A DNA stretch of 5,477 nt, from assembly GCA_946408305.1 (NCBI GenBank), contig CAMJRQ010000093.1:1-5477 (forward strand). Direction: 5' to 3'. Position 1 is the first letter of the stretch. Each line of letters opens with the position of its first letter. Origin of the DNA: an uncultured Prevotellaceae bacterium. GTDB lineage: Bacteria; Bacteroidota; Bacteroidia; Bacteroidales; Bacteroidaceae. The notes under the pieces are model-generated. The model was not told where the DNA came from. It searched no databases and saw nothing but the letters and a program-made list of their open reading frames with translations. The translations under genes were made by a program, and so were the position numbers. Positions 1 through 5,419 of this stretch are shown here, piece by piece.

Positions 1-1211
1 GGCCCATGAGCAGCATGGACGAGAACCGCTTCCTGCGCGGCGCAGCCCTCACCGTGGCGCTGGGACAGGAGGTGGAACTCTCGGCCTTCGTCTCGCACCG
101 AAAGGTGGACGCCACGCTCAACGACGAGGGCCAGGTGCAGACACTGCTCGCCACGGGCTACCACCGCACCGCCTCGGAAATCGGCAGCCGCCGCAGCGTG
201 GCCTCCACCCAGGCCGGCGGCAACCTGACCTGGCGACACGGCGGATGGCATGCCGGAGCCACGGGCTACTGGCAGCACTTCTCGCGTCCGCTCAACCCAG
301 GCGAGGCAACCTATCGGCGCATCTATCCGCAGGGCTCCACGTTCGGCACGATGGGCCTCCACTATGGCTACACGCGCTACCGCCTCACGCTGGCTGGCGA
401 GACGGCCATGAGCACCCCCCGACGAGGGCTGGGCACGCTCCACCGCCTCTCCTGGGCCGTGAACCACCGCTACACGCTCAGCCTCCTGCAGCGCTACTAT
501 GGCTGCCACTACTATTCCTTCCTCGGAACAGCCTTTGCCGAGAACGCGCGGGCTCAGAACGAGAACGGCCTCCTGCTCCACCTGCGGGCCGAGCCGTGGG
601 ACCGCTGGCAGGCCACGGCCTATCTGGATTTCTTCCACAACGCCTGGCCGCGCTACCGCATGACGCACAGCAGCTCGGGGCAGGAACTGATGGCGCAGCT
701 GGCCTACCAGCCCGACGGCGTGAACACCGTCTCCGTAAGGTATCAGTTGAAACGCAAGGAACAGGCCGACCGCATGGAGCCTCACCACCGCCTGAAGGTG
801 CAGTGGAGTTGCGAGCCAAACGAGAAACTGAGGCTACAAACCACCGCCGTGCTCCACCGCGTGCTGGGACAGACGGGACGTGGCCTCCAGGAAACCGTCC
901 GCTTCAGTCCGCTGCCCGAGCGGTTGGCACTGAGCCTGACGGGGGCCTACTTCCACACGAGCGACTTCCTGAGCCGCATCTATTTCTACGTGCCGGCGCT
1001 CTACAGCTCGATGGTGCCGGGCACCTTCTTCGGGCAGGGGCTGCACGGAGCCGTGACGGCACGCCTAACGAGCCGCAACGGCCGATGGATGGCCGAGGGG
1101 CGCTATGCACTCCTGCGCTATCTCGACCGCGACGAGCAGTCGAGCGGGCTGCAAGCGATTTCCAGCCCGTGGCGCAATGACCTCTCCTTCCAGGTGAGGC
1201 TGCGTTTCTGA
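1..1211 (+). CDS. Outer-membrane beta-barrel protein, C-terminal part (5' end outside window)
   Basis: The reading frame is open from the left edge and ends at TGA 1209-1211, so the gene starts upstream. The ATG at 6 is an internal methionine, because the protein there is already in mid-barrel sequence. About 401 residues are visible. They alternate polar and aromatic residues in the manner of antiparallel beta strands (for example stretches around HYGYTRYRLTLAGE and RWQATAYLDFF) and end in ...SFQVRLRF. A terminal Phe after alternating residues is the usual outer-membrane insertion signature. The visible strands resemble, from memory, the C-terminal barrel of Bacteroidales proteins that carry an N-terminal helix-hairpin-helix domain, but that N-terminus is outside the window, so this subfamily call is tentative. 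The gene converges on msrA with only 24 bp between the stop codons, and I see no hairpin terminator there. I am confident it is a barrel; its function is unknown. Confidence 0.75.
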   Translation, partial: PMSSMDENRFLRGAALTVALGQEVELSAFVSHRKVDATLNDEGQVQTLLATGYHRTASEIGSRRSVASTQAGGNLTWRHGGWHAGATGYWQHFSRPLNPGEATYRRIYPQGSTFGTMGLHYGYTRYRLTLAGETAMSTPRRGLGTLHRLSWAVNHRYTLSLLQRYYGCHYYSFLGTAFAENARAQNENGLLLHLRAEPWDRWQATAYLDFFHNAWPRYRMTHSSSGQELMAQLAYQPDGVNTVSVRYQLKRKEQADRMEPHHRLKVQWSCEPNEKLRLQTTAVLHRVLGQTGRGLQETVRFSPLPERLALSLTGAYFHTSDFLSRIYFYVPALYSSMVPGTFFGQGLHGAVTARLTSRNGRWMAEGRYALLRYLDRDEQSSGLQAISSPWRNDLSFQVRLRF

Positions 1212-1235
1212 TAAGATAAGAGAGTGAGAGCGGGG

Positions 1236-1754
1236 TCAGTCGGTCTCGGGCTTGGCCTCGCGAGCCTGGCGGAAGAGGTCGAGCGGCAGGTGGCAATAGC
1301 CCTCGGGGTTCTTGTCGAGATAGTCCTGATGATACTCCTCGGCTCCGTAGAAATTCCGAAGCGGCTCGCGCTCCACGACCAGCGGACGGTCGTATCGGGC
1401 TTGCTCGCAGGCAAAGACCTCGTCGATGAGCGGGCGGTCGGCGGCGTCGGTGTAGTAGATGCCCGTGCGATACTGCGTGCCCTCGTCGTGGCCCTGGCGG
1501 TTCAGGCTGAGCGGGTCGATGGCGCGGAAGTACATCTGCAGCAGGAAGCGGAGCCCCACGCGCTGCGGGTCGTAGACGATGCGCACGGTCTCGGCAAAGC
1601 CCGTCTGGTCCGTGCAGACGTCTTTATACGTGGGCCGTTCGGTGTGCCCGTTGGCATAGCCCACCTCGGTCTCCACCACTCCGCCGATTTGCTTGAAATA
1701 GTGCTCCGTGCCCCAGAAGCATCCGCCGGCCAGAAAGATTTCCTTCGTCTGCAT
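1236..1754 (-). CDS. msrA: Peptide-methionine (S)-S-oxide reductase MsrA
   Basis: MsrA reduces the S epimer of methionine sulfoxide in free or protein-bound methionine, repairing oxidative damage. The 172-aa protein opens with the family signature GGCFWGTEHYF; Cys12 is the catalytic cysteine. Other expected residues are Tyr43 and Glu55 in the PTYKDVCTDQTGFAE stretch, then Asp90 and Tyr95 in LNRQGHDEGTQYRTGIYY. Near the C-terminus is AEEYHQDYLDKNPEGYCHLPL, where Cys154 could act as a resolving cysteine. The usual His of the GHAE motif is Phe here (GFAE). No signal peptide is visible, so it is probably cytoplasmic, and there is no fused MsrB domain although MsrA-MsrB fusions are common in related bacteria. 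The ATG at 1754 lies 5 bp after the TAG stop of the peroxidase-nitroreductase gene and has no promoter of its own that I can see, so the two are probably co-transcribed from the promoter near 2929. Confidence 0.96.
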   Translation of the reverse strand: MQTKEIFLAGGCFWGTEHYFKQIGGVVETEVGYANGHTERPTYKDVCTDQTGFAETVRIVYDPQRVGLRFLLQMYFRAIDPLSLNRQGHDEGTQYRTGIYYTDAADRPLIDEVFACEQARYDRPLVVEREPLRNFYGAEEYHQDYLDKNPEGYCHLPLDLFRQAREAKPETD

Positions 1755-1759
1755 GGCGG

Positions 1760-2896
1760 CTACTTTATGAATTTCACCTTAGCCTCGTCGCGCGGTCGTG
1801 CCTCAGGCTGCTCGTCGGGATAGCCCACGGCAATGACGAGCGTGAGCTGGTAGCCCTCGGGGATGTCGAGGCGGTCGAGGAAGAACTTCGCCTCGGGGTG
1901 CGTGTTCAGGAAACGGACGGGGCCTCCCAGGCAGCATGTGCCCAGGCCCATCGACTGTGCGGCCAGGAGGATGTTCTCCGTGAGCAGACCGGCATCGAGC
2001 TGTCCGGCTCCGTCGGCCGGCGAGCAGACGCAGATGATGTTCGGCGCATTGCGGAACATGTTCTTGAAGTTGGGGTCGCGCTTCACCTGCTCGGGGTTGG
2101 CCTTCTTGTAGACGTCGTTAATCTGGCTGATGAGGGCGGTGTCCTCCACCACGCGCAGGGCCCAGGGCTGGCGGTTGAGTCCGCTGGGCGCATTGATGCC
2201 GCAGCGAGTCAGCAACTCCAGCTTGGCGTGCTCCACGGGCTGGTCCTTGTATTGACGGATGGAGCGGCGCTGCATGATGGAGCTCAGCACGGGGTTGAGC
2301 TCGGCCTGGATGTCGGCCTCGATGGTGCTGATGGGCACGGTGGGCTCGTAGCGCTTCAGGACGCGGCCGTCGCGGCTGACGAGAAACTTGGTGAAGTTCC
2401 ATTTGATGTCGGGCTTCTTGTCGTATTCGGGGTCCTGCTTGCGCAGCATCTCGTCGAGCAGCTTGCCCATGCGGTCGGCGGTGTCGAAGCCCTCGAAGCC
2501 TTTCTGCTGCTTCAGATAGGCAAAGAGCGGGTGCTCGCCCGGGCCGTTGACCTCTATCTTGTCGAACTGGGGGAAGTGGATGTCGAACTTCGAGGTGCAG
2601 AACTGGTGTATCTCCTCGATGGAGCCCGGTGCCTGCTCGCCGAACTGGTTGCAGGGGAAGTCGAGAATCTCGAGTCCCTGGTCGTGGTATCTCCCGTAGA
2701 GCGCCTCGAGTTCCTCATACTGGGGCGTGAAGCCGCAGCGCGTGGCGGTGTTGACGATGAGCAGCACCTTCTCGCGATACTGGTCGAGGGCTACTTCCTC
2801 GCCGGCATCGTTCTTCACTTTGAAATCATAGATGCTCTGGGCCCCGGGCGCCACAGCACAGGCTGCCATGAGGCAGCAAAGAAGCAAATGTTTCAT
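1760..2896 (-). CDS. Exported glutathione peroxidase-nitroreductase fusion protein
   Basis: One uninterrupted 378-aa frame carries two enzymes. Residues 1-20 look like a signal peptide (MKH, a hydrophobic core, then PGAQS); Cys13 in LMAAC is a weak lipobox, so it could be a lipoprotein. Residues about 22-200 are a glutathione peroxidase-family domain. Peroxidatic Cys54 is in TATRCGFTPQYE (codon TGC, not selenocysteine), FPCNQFGEQ contains Gln88, and Trp166-Asn167 in KWNFTKFLV complete the catalytic tetrad. Cys100 sits where thioredoxin-dependent members keep the resolving cysteine, so thioredoxin rather than glutathione is the likely reductant. Residues about 205-378 are an FMN nitroreductase-family domain: RRSIRQY (phosphate-binding arginines), NAPSGLNRQPW and GLGTCCLGG. 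An in-frame ATG at 2275 (Met208) begins the nitroreductase part, so a separate short product is possible. The start at 2896 is preceded by AGGAG (2899-2903) only 2 bp away, and the promoter box at 2929-2936 fits it. A start at Met10 (2869) would remove much of the signal peptide. Confidence 0.9.
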   Translation of the reverse strand: MKHLLLCCLMAACAVAPGAQSIYDFKVKNDAGEEVALDQYREKVLLIVNTATRCGFTPQYEELEALYGRYHDQGLEILDFPCNQFGEQAPGSIEEIHQFCTSKFDIHFPQFDKIEVNGPGEHPLFAYLKQQKGFEGFDTADRMGKLLDEMLRKQDPEYDKKPDIKWNFTKFLVSRDGRVLKRYEPTVPISTIEADIQAELNPVLSSIMQRRSIRQYKDQPVEHAKLELLTRCGINAPSGLNRQPWALRVVEDTALISQINDVYKKANPEQVKRDPNFKNMFRNAPNIICVCSPADGAGQLDAGLLTENILLAAQSMGLGTCCLGGPVRFLNTHPEAKFFLDRLDIPEGYQLTLVIAVGYPDEQPEARPRDEAKVKFIK

Positions 2897-2928
2897 ATCT
2901 CCTGACTTTTTTTACCTCGTTATCGCCG

Positions 2929-2936
2929 CAAAGGTA
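2929..2936 (-). promoter_or_regulatory. Bacteroidetes -7 box for the peroxidase-nitroreductase/msrA unit
   Basis: On the - strand this reads TACCTTTG, a full match to the Bacteroidetes consensus TAnnTTTG. It implies a start of transcription near 2922 and a leader of about 26 nt before the ATG at 2896. The leader is A-rich. No good -33 TTTG element is visible about 20 bp upstream, where the bases overlap the opposing promoter, which suggests a weak or activator-dependent promoter. Confidence 0.65.
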
Positions 2937-2957
2937 CGATTATTTATCAATTCTTTG

Positions 2958-2965
2958 TAACTTTG
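2958..2965 (+). promoter_or_regulatory. Bacteroidetes -7 box for the hemerythrin-LuxR regulator
   Basis: TAACTTTG matches TAnnTTTG and lies 20 bp before the ATG at 2986, giving a short leader of roughly 14 nt if transcription begins near 2972. No clear -33 TTTG is present; the expected place (around 2935) falls on the opposing -7 box. The short leader leaves open that translation begins at Met11 (3016) instead. Confidence 0.6.
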
Positions 2966-2985
2966 TGTCGTAAAAACTCCACCAC

Positions 2986-3957
2986 ATGACTGAGAAATAT
3001 CACAAGAACGACCCCATGAGCGATGTCATCAGCGATGACTACCGTATGTTACAGATGCTCAACCGCTTCGGCATCACGCTGGGCTTCGGCGACAAGAGCG
3101 TGGCCGAGACGTGTCGCTCGGCCGGGGTGGACGTGCCGACGTTCCTGGCCGTGGTGAACTATGTGAAGGACCGCACGTATTCCCACATCTCCGAACTGGC
3201 CGACGAGGTGAACCTGCCCTCGATGGTGCGCTATCTGCGCAACAGCCACCAATACTTCGTCGATTACCGCCTGCCCTACATCCGCCGGCAGCTCATCGAG
3301 GCCATCGACGTCTCGGCCGGCAACCGCATCGCGCTGCTCATCCTGCGCTTCTACGACGAGTTTGCCAACGAGGTGAGCCGCCACATGGAATACGAGAACC
3401 AGCATGTGCACCCCTACGTCGACAGCCTCCTGCAGGGCCGCCTGCCTGGCGAATCGTTTGCCCAGCTGGCCAACCGCCACGAGGACAACCACGCCTGCAT
3501 CGAGAAGAGCATCGCCGAGCTGAAGAACATCATCATCAAATACCTGCCCAGCAACAGCAACGCACAGCTGCTGAACGACGTCCTCATGGACATCTACATG
3601 ACCGAGGAGGACCTGCAGATGCACTGCCGGCTCGAGGACACGCTCTTTGCCGAGTGTGTGCGCCGGCTCGAGGAGGAGGTGCGCGAGCGGGGAGCCGACA
3701 CAGCCACACAGGCTGCCGACGAGACGAGCCCTGCCAACGAGGGAGCCGACCTGAGCGAGCGCGAGAAGGAGATTATCGTGCAGGTGGTGCGCGGGCTGAG
3801 CAACAAGGCCATTGCCGACGAGCTCTGCATCAGCGTGAACACCGTCATGACGCACCGCCGCAACATAAGCCGCAAGCTGCAGATTCACAGCCCCGCCGGC
3901 CTCACCATCTATGCCATCGTCAACGGCCTGGTAAACCTGGACGACGTGACGCTCTGA
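2986..3957 (+). CDS. Hemerythrin/RIC-like di-iron domain fused to LuxR-type HTH regulator
   Basis: This 323-aa protein has three parts. Residues about 19-60 resemble the ScdA_N/DUF542 leader of iron-sulfur repair (RIC) proteins, but the usual CCGG is replaced (RFGITLGFGDKSV), so the cysteine pair is missing. Residues about 80-232 form a hemerythrin-like four-helix bundle. His88, His133, Glu137, His165, His213 and Glu217 match the six iron ligands of E. coli YtfE (His84, His129, Glu133, His160, His204, Glu208) in order and nearly in spacing, so a bound di-iron centre is likely. After an acidic, Ala/Thr-rich linker, residues about 255-320 are a LuxR/GerE helix-turn-helix (LSEREKEIIVQVVRGLSNKAIA, then ISVNTVMTHRRNISRKL). 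There is no receiver domain or membrane segment. I infer a cytoplasmic transcription factor that senses oxygen, nitric oxide, peroxide or iron through the di-iron site. It is divergent from the peroxidase/msrA unit, a plausible target. Start at 2986 or 3016. Confidence 0.88.
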   Translation: MTEKYHKNDPMSDVISDDYRMLQMLNRFGITLGFGDKSVAETCRSAGVDVPTFLAVVNYVKDRTYSHISELADEVNLPSMVRYLRNSHQYFVDYRLPYIRRQLIEAIDVSAGNRIALLILRFYDEFANEVSRHMEYENQHVHPYVDSLLQGRLPGESFAQLANRHEDNHACIEKSIAELKNIIIKYLPSNSNAQLLNDVLMDIYMTEEDLQMHCRLEDTLFAECVRRLEEEVRERGADTATQAADETSPANEGADLSEREKEIIVQVVRGLSNKAIADELCISVNTVMTHRRNISRKLQIHSPAGLTIYAIVNGLVNLDDVTL

Positions 3958-3974
3958 CGGGTTTTATTCGCCGC

Positions 3975-4913
3975 TCAATACGCTCGTCCGATGCTTTGGC
4001 CGAACTCGCGGCTGATGTAGTTCTCGGTGGTGCGGCAGGCCTCGCCGGCGAAGCGGCAGGCCACGTCGATGAGCCGCTTCCAGGCGCCTTGTCCCAGCCG
4101 GGGCAGGGCGCTTTGCGTTATCCCCTCCCATATCAGGGCGCAGGAGAAGCCCGCGTTGAAGTTGTCGCCGGCCCCCACCGTGCTCTTCACGTCGGCCACG
4201 GGCGGCACGGCGAAGTCGAACGTCCCCTGGGGCGTGCACACCGTCACGCCTCCGGCCCCGGCGGTGCAGATGAAGACCGGGCAGTGGCGGCTGATGTGTT
4301 CCTTATATATATGGCGCGCGTCGCGCGAGCCATACATCACCTCGAAGTCGTCGGCACTGCCGCGCACCACCGAGCTCAGGCCGAAGTTCTCCACGATGGT
4401 GGGCATGAGAGCCTCGAGCTCGTGGCGATGACTCTGGCGGAAGTTCAGGTCGTAATAGACGATTGCCCCGGCCGAGCGGGCCCGCTGCAGCATCTCGGCC
4501 ACGAGCGGGCGCATGCCCTTGCACGAGGCGTAGTAGGAACCGAAGAGCAGCACGTCATCGGCCTCGAGCGGGGGCAGCGTCCATCCCTCGCCAGCCTGTG
4601 GCGGGTCCTTGTAGAAGACGTAGCTGGCGTCGCCCCGCTCGTCGAGGAAAGCCAGGCTCAGGGCGCTCCGCTCGTCGTCTCGCACGCGGAAGTAGCGGGT
4701 GTCCACGCCGTTCTCCTGCAGGAAACCGACGGTCTGCTCGCCCACGCGGTCGGCCCCCACGGAGCCCACGAACGAGCAGGCCACGCCGGCCCGCCCCACG
4801 CTGATGATGCTGTTGAAACTGCTGCCGCCCGGCACGGCAGCCACGGGCTGGTTGCCCCGGAAGAGGATGTCGAGGATGGTCTCGCCCATCCCCACTACTT
4901 TGCGTTCGCTCAT
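3975..4913 (-). CDS. PfkB/ribokinase-family sugar kinase
   Basis: The 312-aa product is a typical length for the family that phosphorylates sugars or nucleosides with ATP. Visible marks are VVGMGETILDILF at the N-terminus, the first PfkB signature GGSSFNSIISVGRAGV (29-44) followed by FVGSVGADRVGEQ, YYDLNFR (153-159), and the second signature VKSTVGAGDNFNAGF (242-256), in which Asp250 is the catalytic base and GAGD forms the anion hole. Substrate cannot be read from the sequence; fructokinase-like or ribokinase-like activity is the best guess. I chose ATG 4913 over the upstream in-frame TTG at 4940, because that TTG lies inside the -7 promoter box and so could hardly be within the message. The gene converges on the hemerythrin-LuxR gene with 17 bp between stops and no obvious terminator. 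It appears to be a single-gene transcript, unrelated to the stress genes. Confidence 0.92.
   Translation of the reverse strand: MSERKVVGMGETILDILFRGNQPVAAVPGGSSFNSIISVGRAGVACSFVGSVGADRVGEQTVGFLQENGVDTRYFRVRDDERSALSLAFLDERGDASYVFYKDPPQAGEGWTLPPLEADDVLLFGSYYASCKGMRPLVAEMLQRARSAGAIVYYDLNFRQSHRHELEALMPTIVENFGLSSVVRGSADDFEVMYGSRDARHIYKEHISRHCPVFICTAGAGGVTVCTPQGTFDFAVPPVADVKSTVGAGDNFNAGFSCALIWEGITQSALPRLGQGAWKRLIDVACRFAGEACRTTENYISREFGQSIGRAY
4310..4334. repeat. Intragenic near-perfect palindrome in the sugar kinase gene
   Basis: Bases 4310-4320 pair with 4324-4334 in 10 of 11 positions (one G/A mismatch, 4316 with 4328) around a 3-base TCG centre. The arms are very GC-rich (GGCGCGCG against CGCGCGAGCC). 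It encodes residues about 194-202 of the kinase, between the two PfkB signatures. It may simply reflect Arg/Ala codons in GC-rich DNA, but it would form a stable hairpin in the mRNA. Confidence 0.6.
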
Positions 4914-4937
4914 CGTTCTTGTCTGTTTTGCGTGCTG

Positions 4938-4969
4938 CAAAGATAGGATAAATTCTCAAGAAAAGGAAA
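4938..4969 (-). promoter_or_regulatory. Promoter of the sugar kinase gene
   Basis: On the - strand TATCTTTG (4945-4938) matches the Bacteroidetes -7 consensus, and TTTC (4969-4966) sits 20 bp further upstream as a three-out-of-four match to the -33 TTTG. Transcription should begin near 4931, leaving an A-rich leader of about 17 nt before the ATG at 4913. This is the most complete promoter in the window. Confidence 0.7.
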
Positions 4970-5002
4970 CATGCGGGGGGATTATGCAGGGAGGAGTCTG
5001 TG

Positions 5003-5041
5003 CCCCAATTAAAATTGTCCTAATTGTCTTAATTGTCGTTC
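5003..5041. repeat. AATTGTC nonamer repeat block A (three units)
   Basis: AATTGTC occurs at 5013, 5022 and 5031, an exact 9-bp period (AATTGTCNT). The block is preceded by CCCC and by a small inverted repeat, CAATT (5006-5010) against AATTG (5013-5017), and ends in GTCGTTC. Block B at 5129-5160 has the same plan with one unit fewer. Confidence 0.8.
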
Positions 5042-5068
5042 ACGATTTATTAGCAATCCTGATGCTTA

Positions 5069-5104
5069 CCCCACCCCTGCCCCTCCCCTCAAAAGGGAGG
5101 GGAG
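5069..5104. other. Potential G-quadruplex (minus strand) overlapping a GC hairpin
   Basis: On the + strand four C4 tracts lie at 5069-5072, 5074-5077, 5080-5083 and 5085-5088, separated by 1, 2 and 1 bases. The - strand is therefore four G4 tracts with very short loops, an ideal quadruplex pattern. Immediately after comes GGGAGGGG (5095-5102), which pairs with CCCCTCCC (5080-5087); a second register pairs 5083-5090 with 5097-5104. There is no adjacent T run, so it is a poor intrinsic terminator. It lies about 155 bp upstream of the kinase start codon. Confidence 0.7.
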
Positions 5105-5128
5105 CCCAATAGTCCCTTTCCCCCTCAA

Positions 5129-5160
5129 CCCAATTTTTTTAATTGTCCTAATTGTCGTTC
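5129..5160. repeat. AATTGTC nonamer repeat block B (two units)
   Basis: AATTGTC occurs at 5141 and 5150. The first 16 bases (5141-5156) are identical to 5013-5028 of block A, and the last 12 (5149-5160) are identical to 5030-5041. It begins, like block A, with CCCAATT and a spacer before AATTG; here the spacer is a run of T. The two blocks flank the C4-tract/G-tract hairpin. Confidence 0.8.
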
Positions 5161-5225
5161 CCAAAACCATAAACATTTCTTACCATTCCTAAAAAAATCC
5201 CCGGCAACTTACCCCTCGAAAATCG

Positions 5226-5265
5226 ACGTGAGGAACGGTGAGAAACGGTGCGGCGCGGTGCGGCG
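5226..5265. repeat. Decamer repeat with CGGTG ends
   Basis: Successive 10-base units end in ACGTG (5226-5230), ACGGTG (5235-5240), ACGGTG (5245-5250) and GCGGTG (5255-5260), followed by CGGCG repeated at 5251 and 5261. The units are degenerate but stay in 10-bp phase for about four turns. Confidence 0.6.
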
Positions 5266-5269
5266 CAAT

Positions 5270-5297
5270 TCAAAATTCAAAAATCAAAAATCAAAAC
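5270..5297. repeat. Heptamer TCAAAAN tandem repeat (four units)
   Basis: TCAAAA begins at 5270, 5277, 5284 and 5291, an exact 7-bp period with only the seventh base varying (T, A, A, C). It follows directly on the GC-rich decamer repeat, so base composition changes abruptly at about 5267. Confidence 0.75.
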
Positions 5298-5324
5298 CTC
5301 TTGATAATCAATGCTCCCAAAATT

Positions 5325-5354
5325 CGGTTTTTCCCGATGAAACCGGGGATTTTT
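5325..5354 (+). terminator. Weak hairpin followed by five T
   Basis: CGGTTT (5325-5330) pairs with AAACCG (5340-5345) around a 9-base loop, and TTTTT follows at 5350-5354 after a 4-base GGGA gap. The shape resembles an intrinsic terminator on the + strand, but the stem is only 6 bp, the T run is not adjacent, and no + strand gene ends here. Confidence 0.25.
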
Positions 5355-5377
5355 GCGACGGAGCGTGTTCCAGGGGC

Positions 5378-5419
5378 AAACGCAACGTGTTGCGATGGTC
5401 GGAAGAACACGTTGCGTTT
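5378..5419. repeat. Perfect 14-bp inverted repeat with 14-base loop
   Basis: Bases 5378-5391 (AAACGCAACGTGTT) are the exact reverse complement of 5406-5419. The left arm also overlaps a local dyad, CGCAAC (5381-5386) with GTTGCG (5389-5394), and CGTGTTC at 5364-5370 can pair with GAACACG at 5405-5411. Several mutually exclusive folds are therefore possible. It could be a bidirectional terminator for a gene entering from the right, or a copy of an interspersed palindromic element. Confidence 0.75.

Noticed and set aside
1224..1823. A 199-codon open frame on the + strand
   Set aside because: It lies antisense to msrA, which carries the full GCFWG family signature, and its product has no domain.
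2735..2737. Possible selenocysteine at the peroxidase active site
   Set aside because: The codon is TGC, an ordinary cysteine, as in bacterial thioredoxin-dependent members.
1898..2905. A 335-codon open frame on the + strand
   Set aside because: It is antisense to the peroxidase-nitroreductase gene, whose motifs are clear. The Leu/Val/Gly/Ala-rich product has no recognisable domain.
3939..3989. Terminator between the convergent regulator and kinase genes
   Set aside because: Only a 6-bp pairing (GGACGA with TCGTCC) separated by about 40 bases can be found, and it lies mostly in coding sequence.
4914..4940. Upstream TTG start for the sugar kinase, adding nine residues
   Set aside because: The TTG is inside the TATCTTTG -7 box, so transcription should start downstream of it; the ATG at 4913 fits the family N-terminus.
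3111..4946. A 611-codon open frame on the + strand
   Set aside because: It runs through the regulator in another frame and antisense to the sugar kinase, both recognised by family motifs. Its product is Ala/Arg/Gly/His-rich with no motif, as expected from a shadow frame in GC-rich DNA.
4699..5112. A 137-codon + strand frame reaching into the intergenic region
   Set aside because: Most of it is antisense to the sugar kinase, and the rest translates the AATTGTC repeats and the C-tract hairpin.
5003..5297. CRISPR array
   Set aside because: The repeats are 7-10 bp and directly tandem, with no spacers of regular length and no cas genes.
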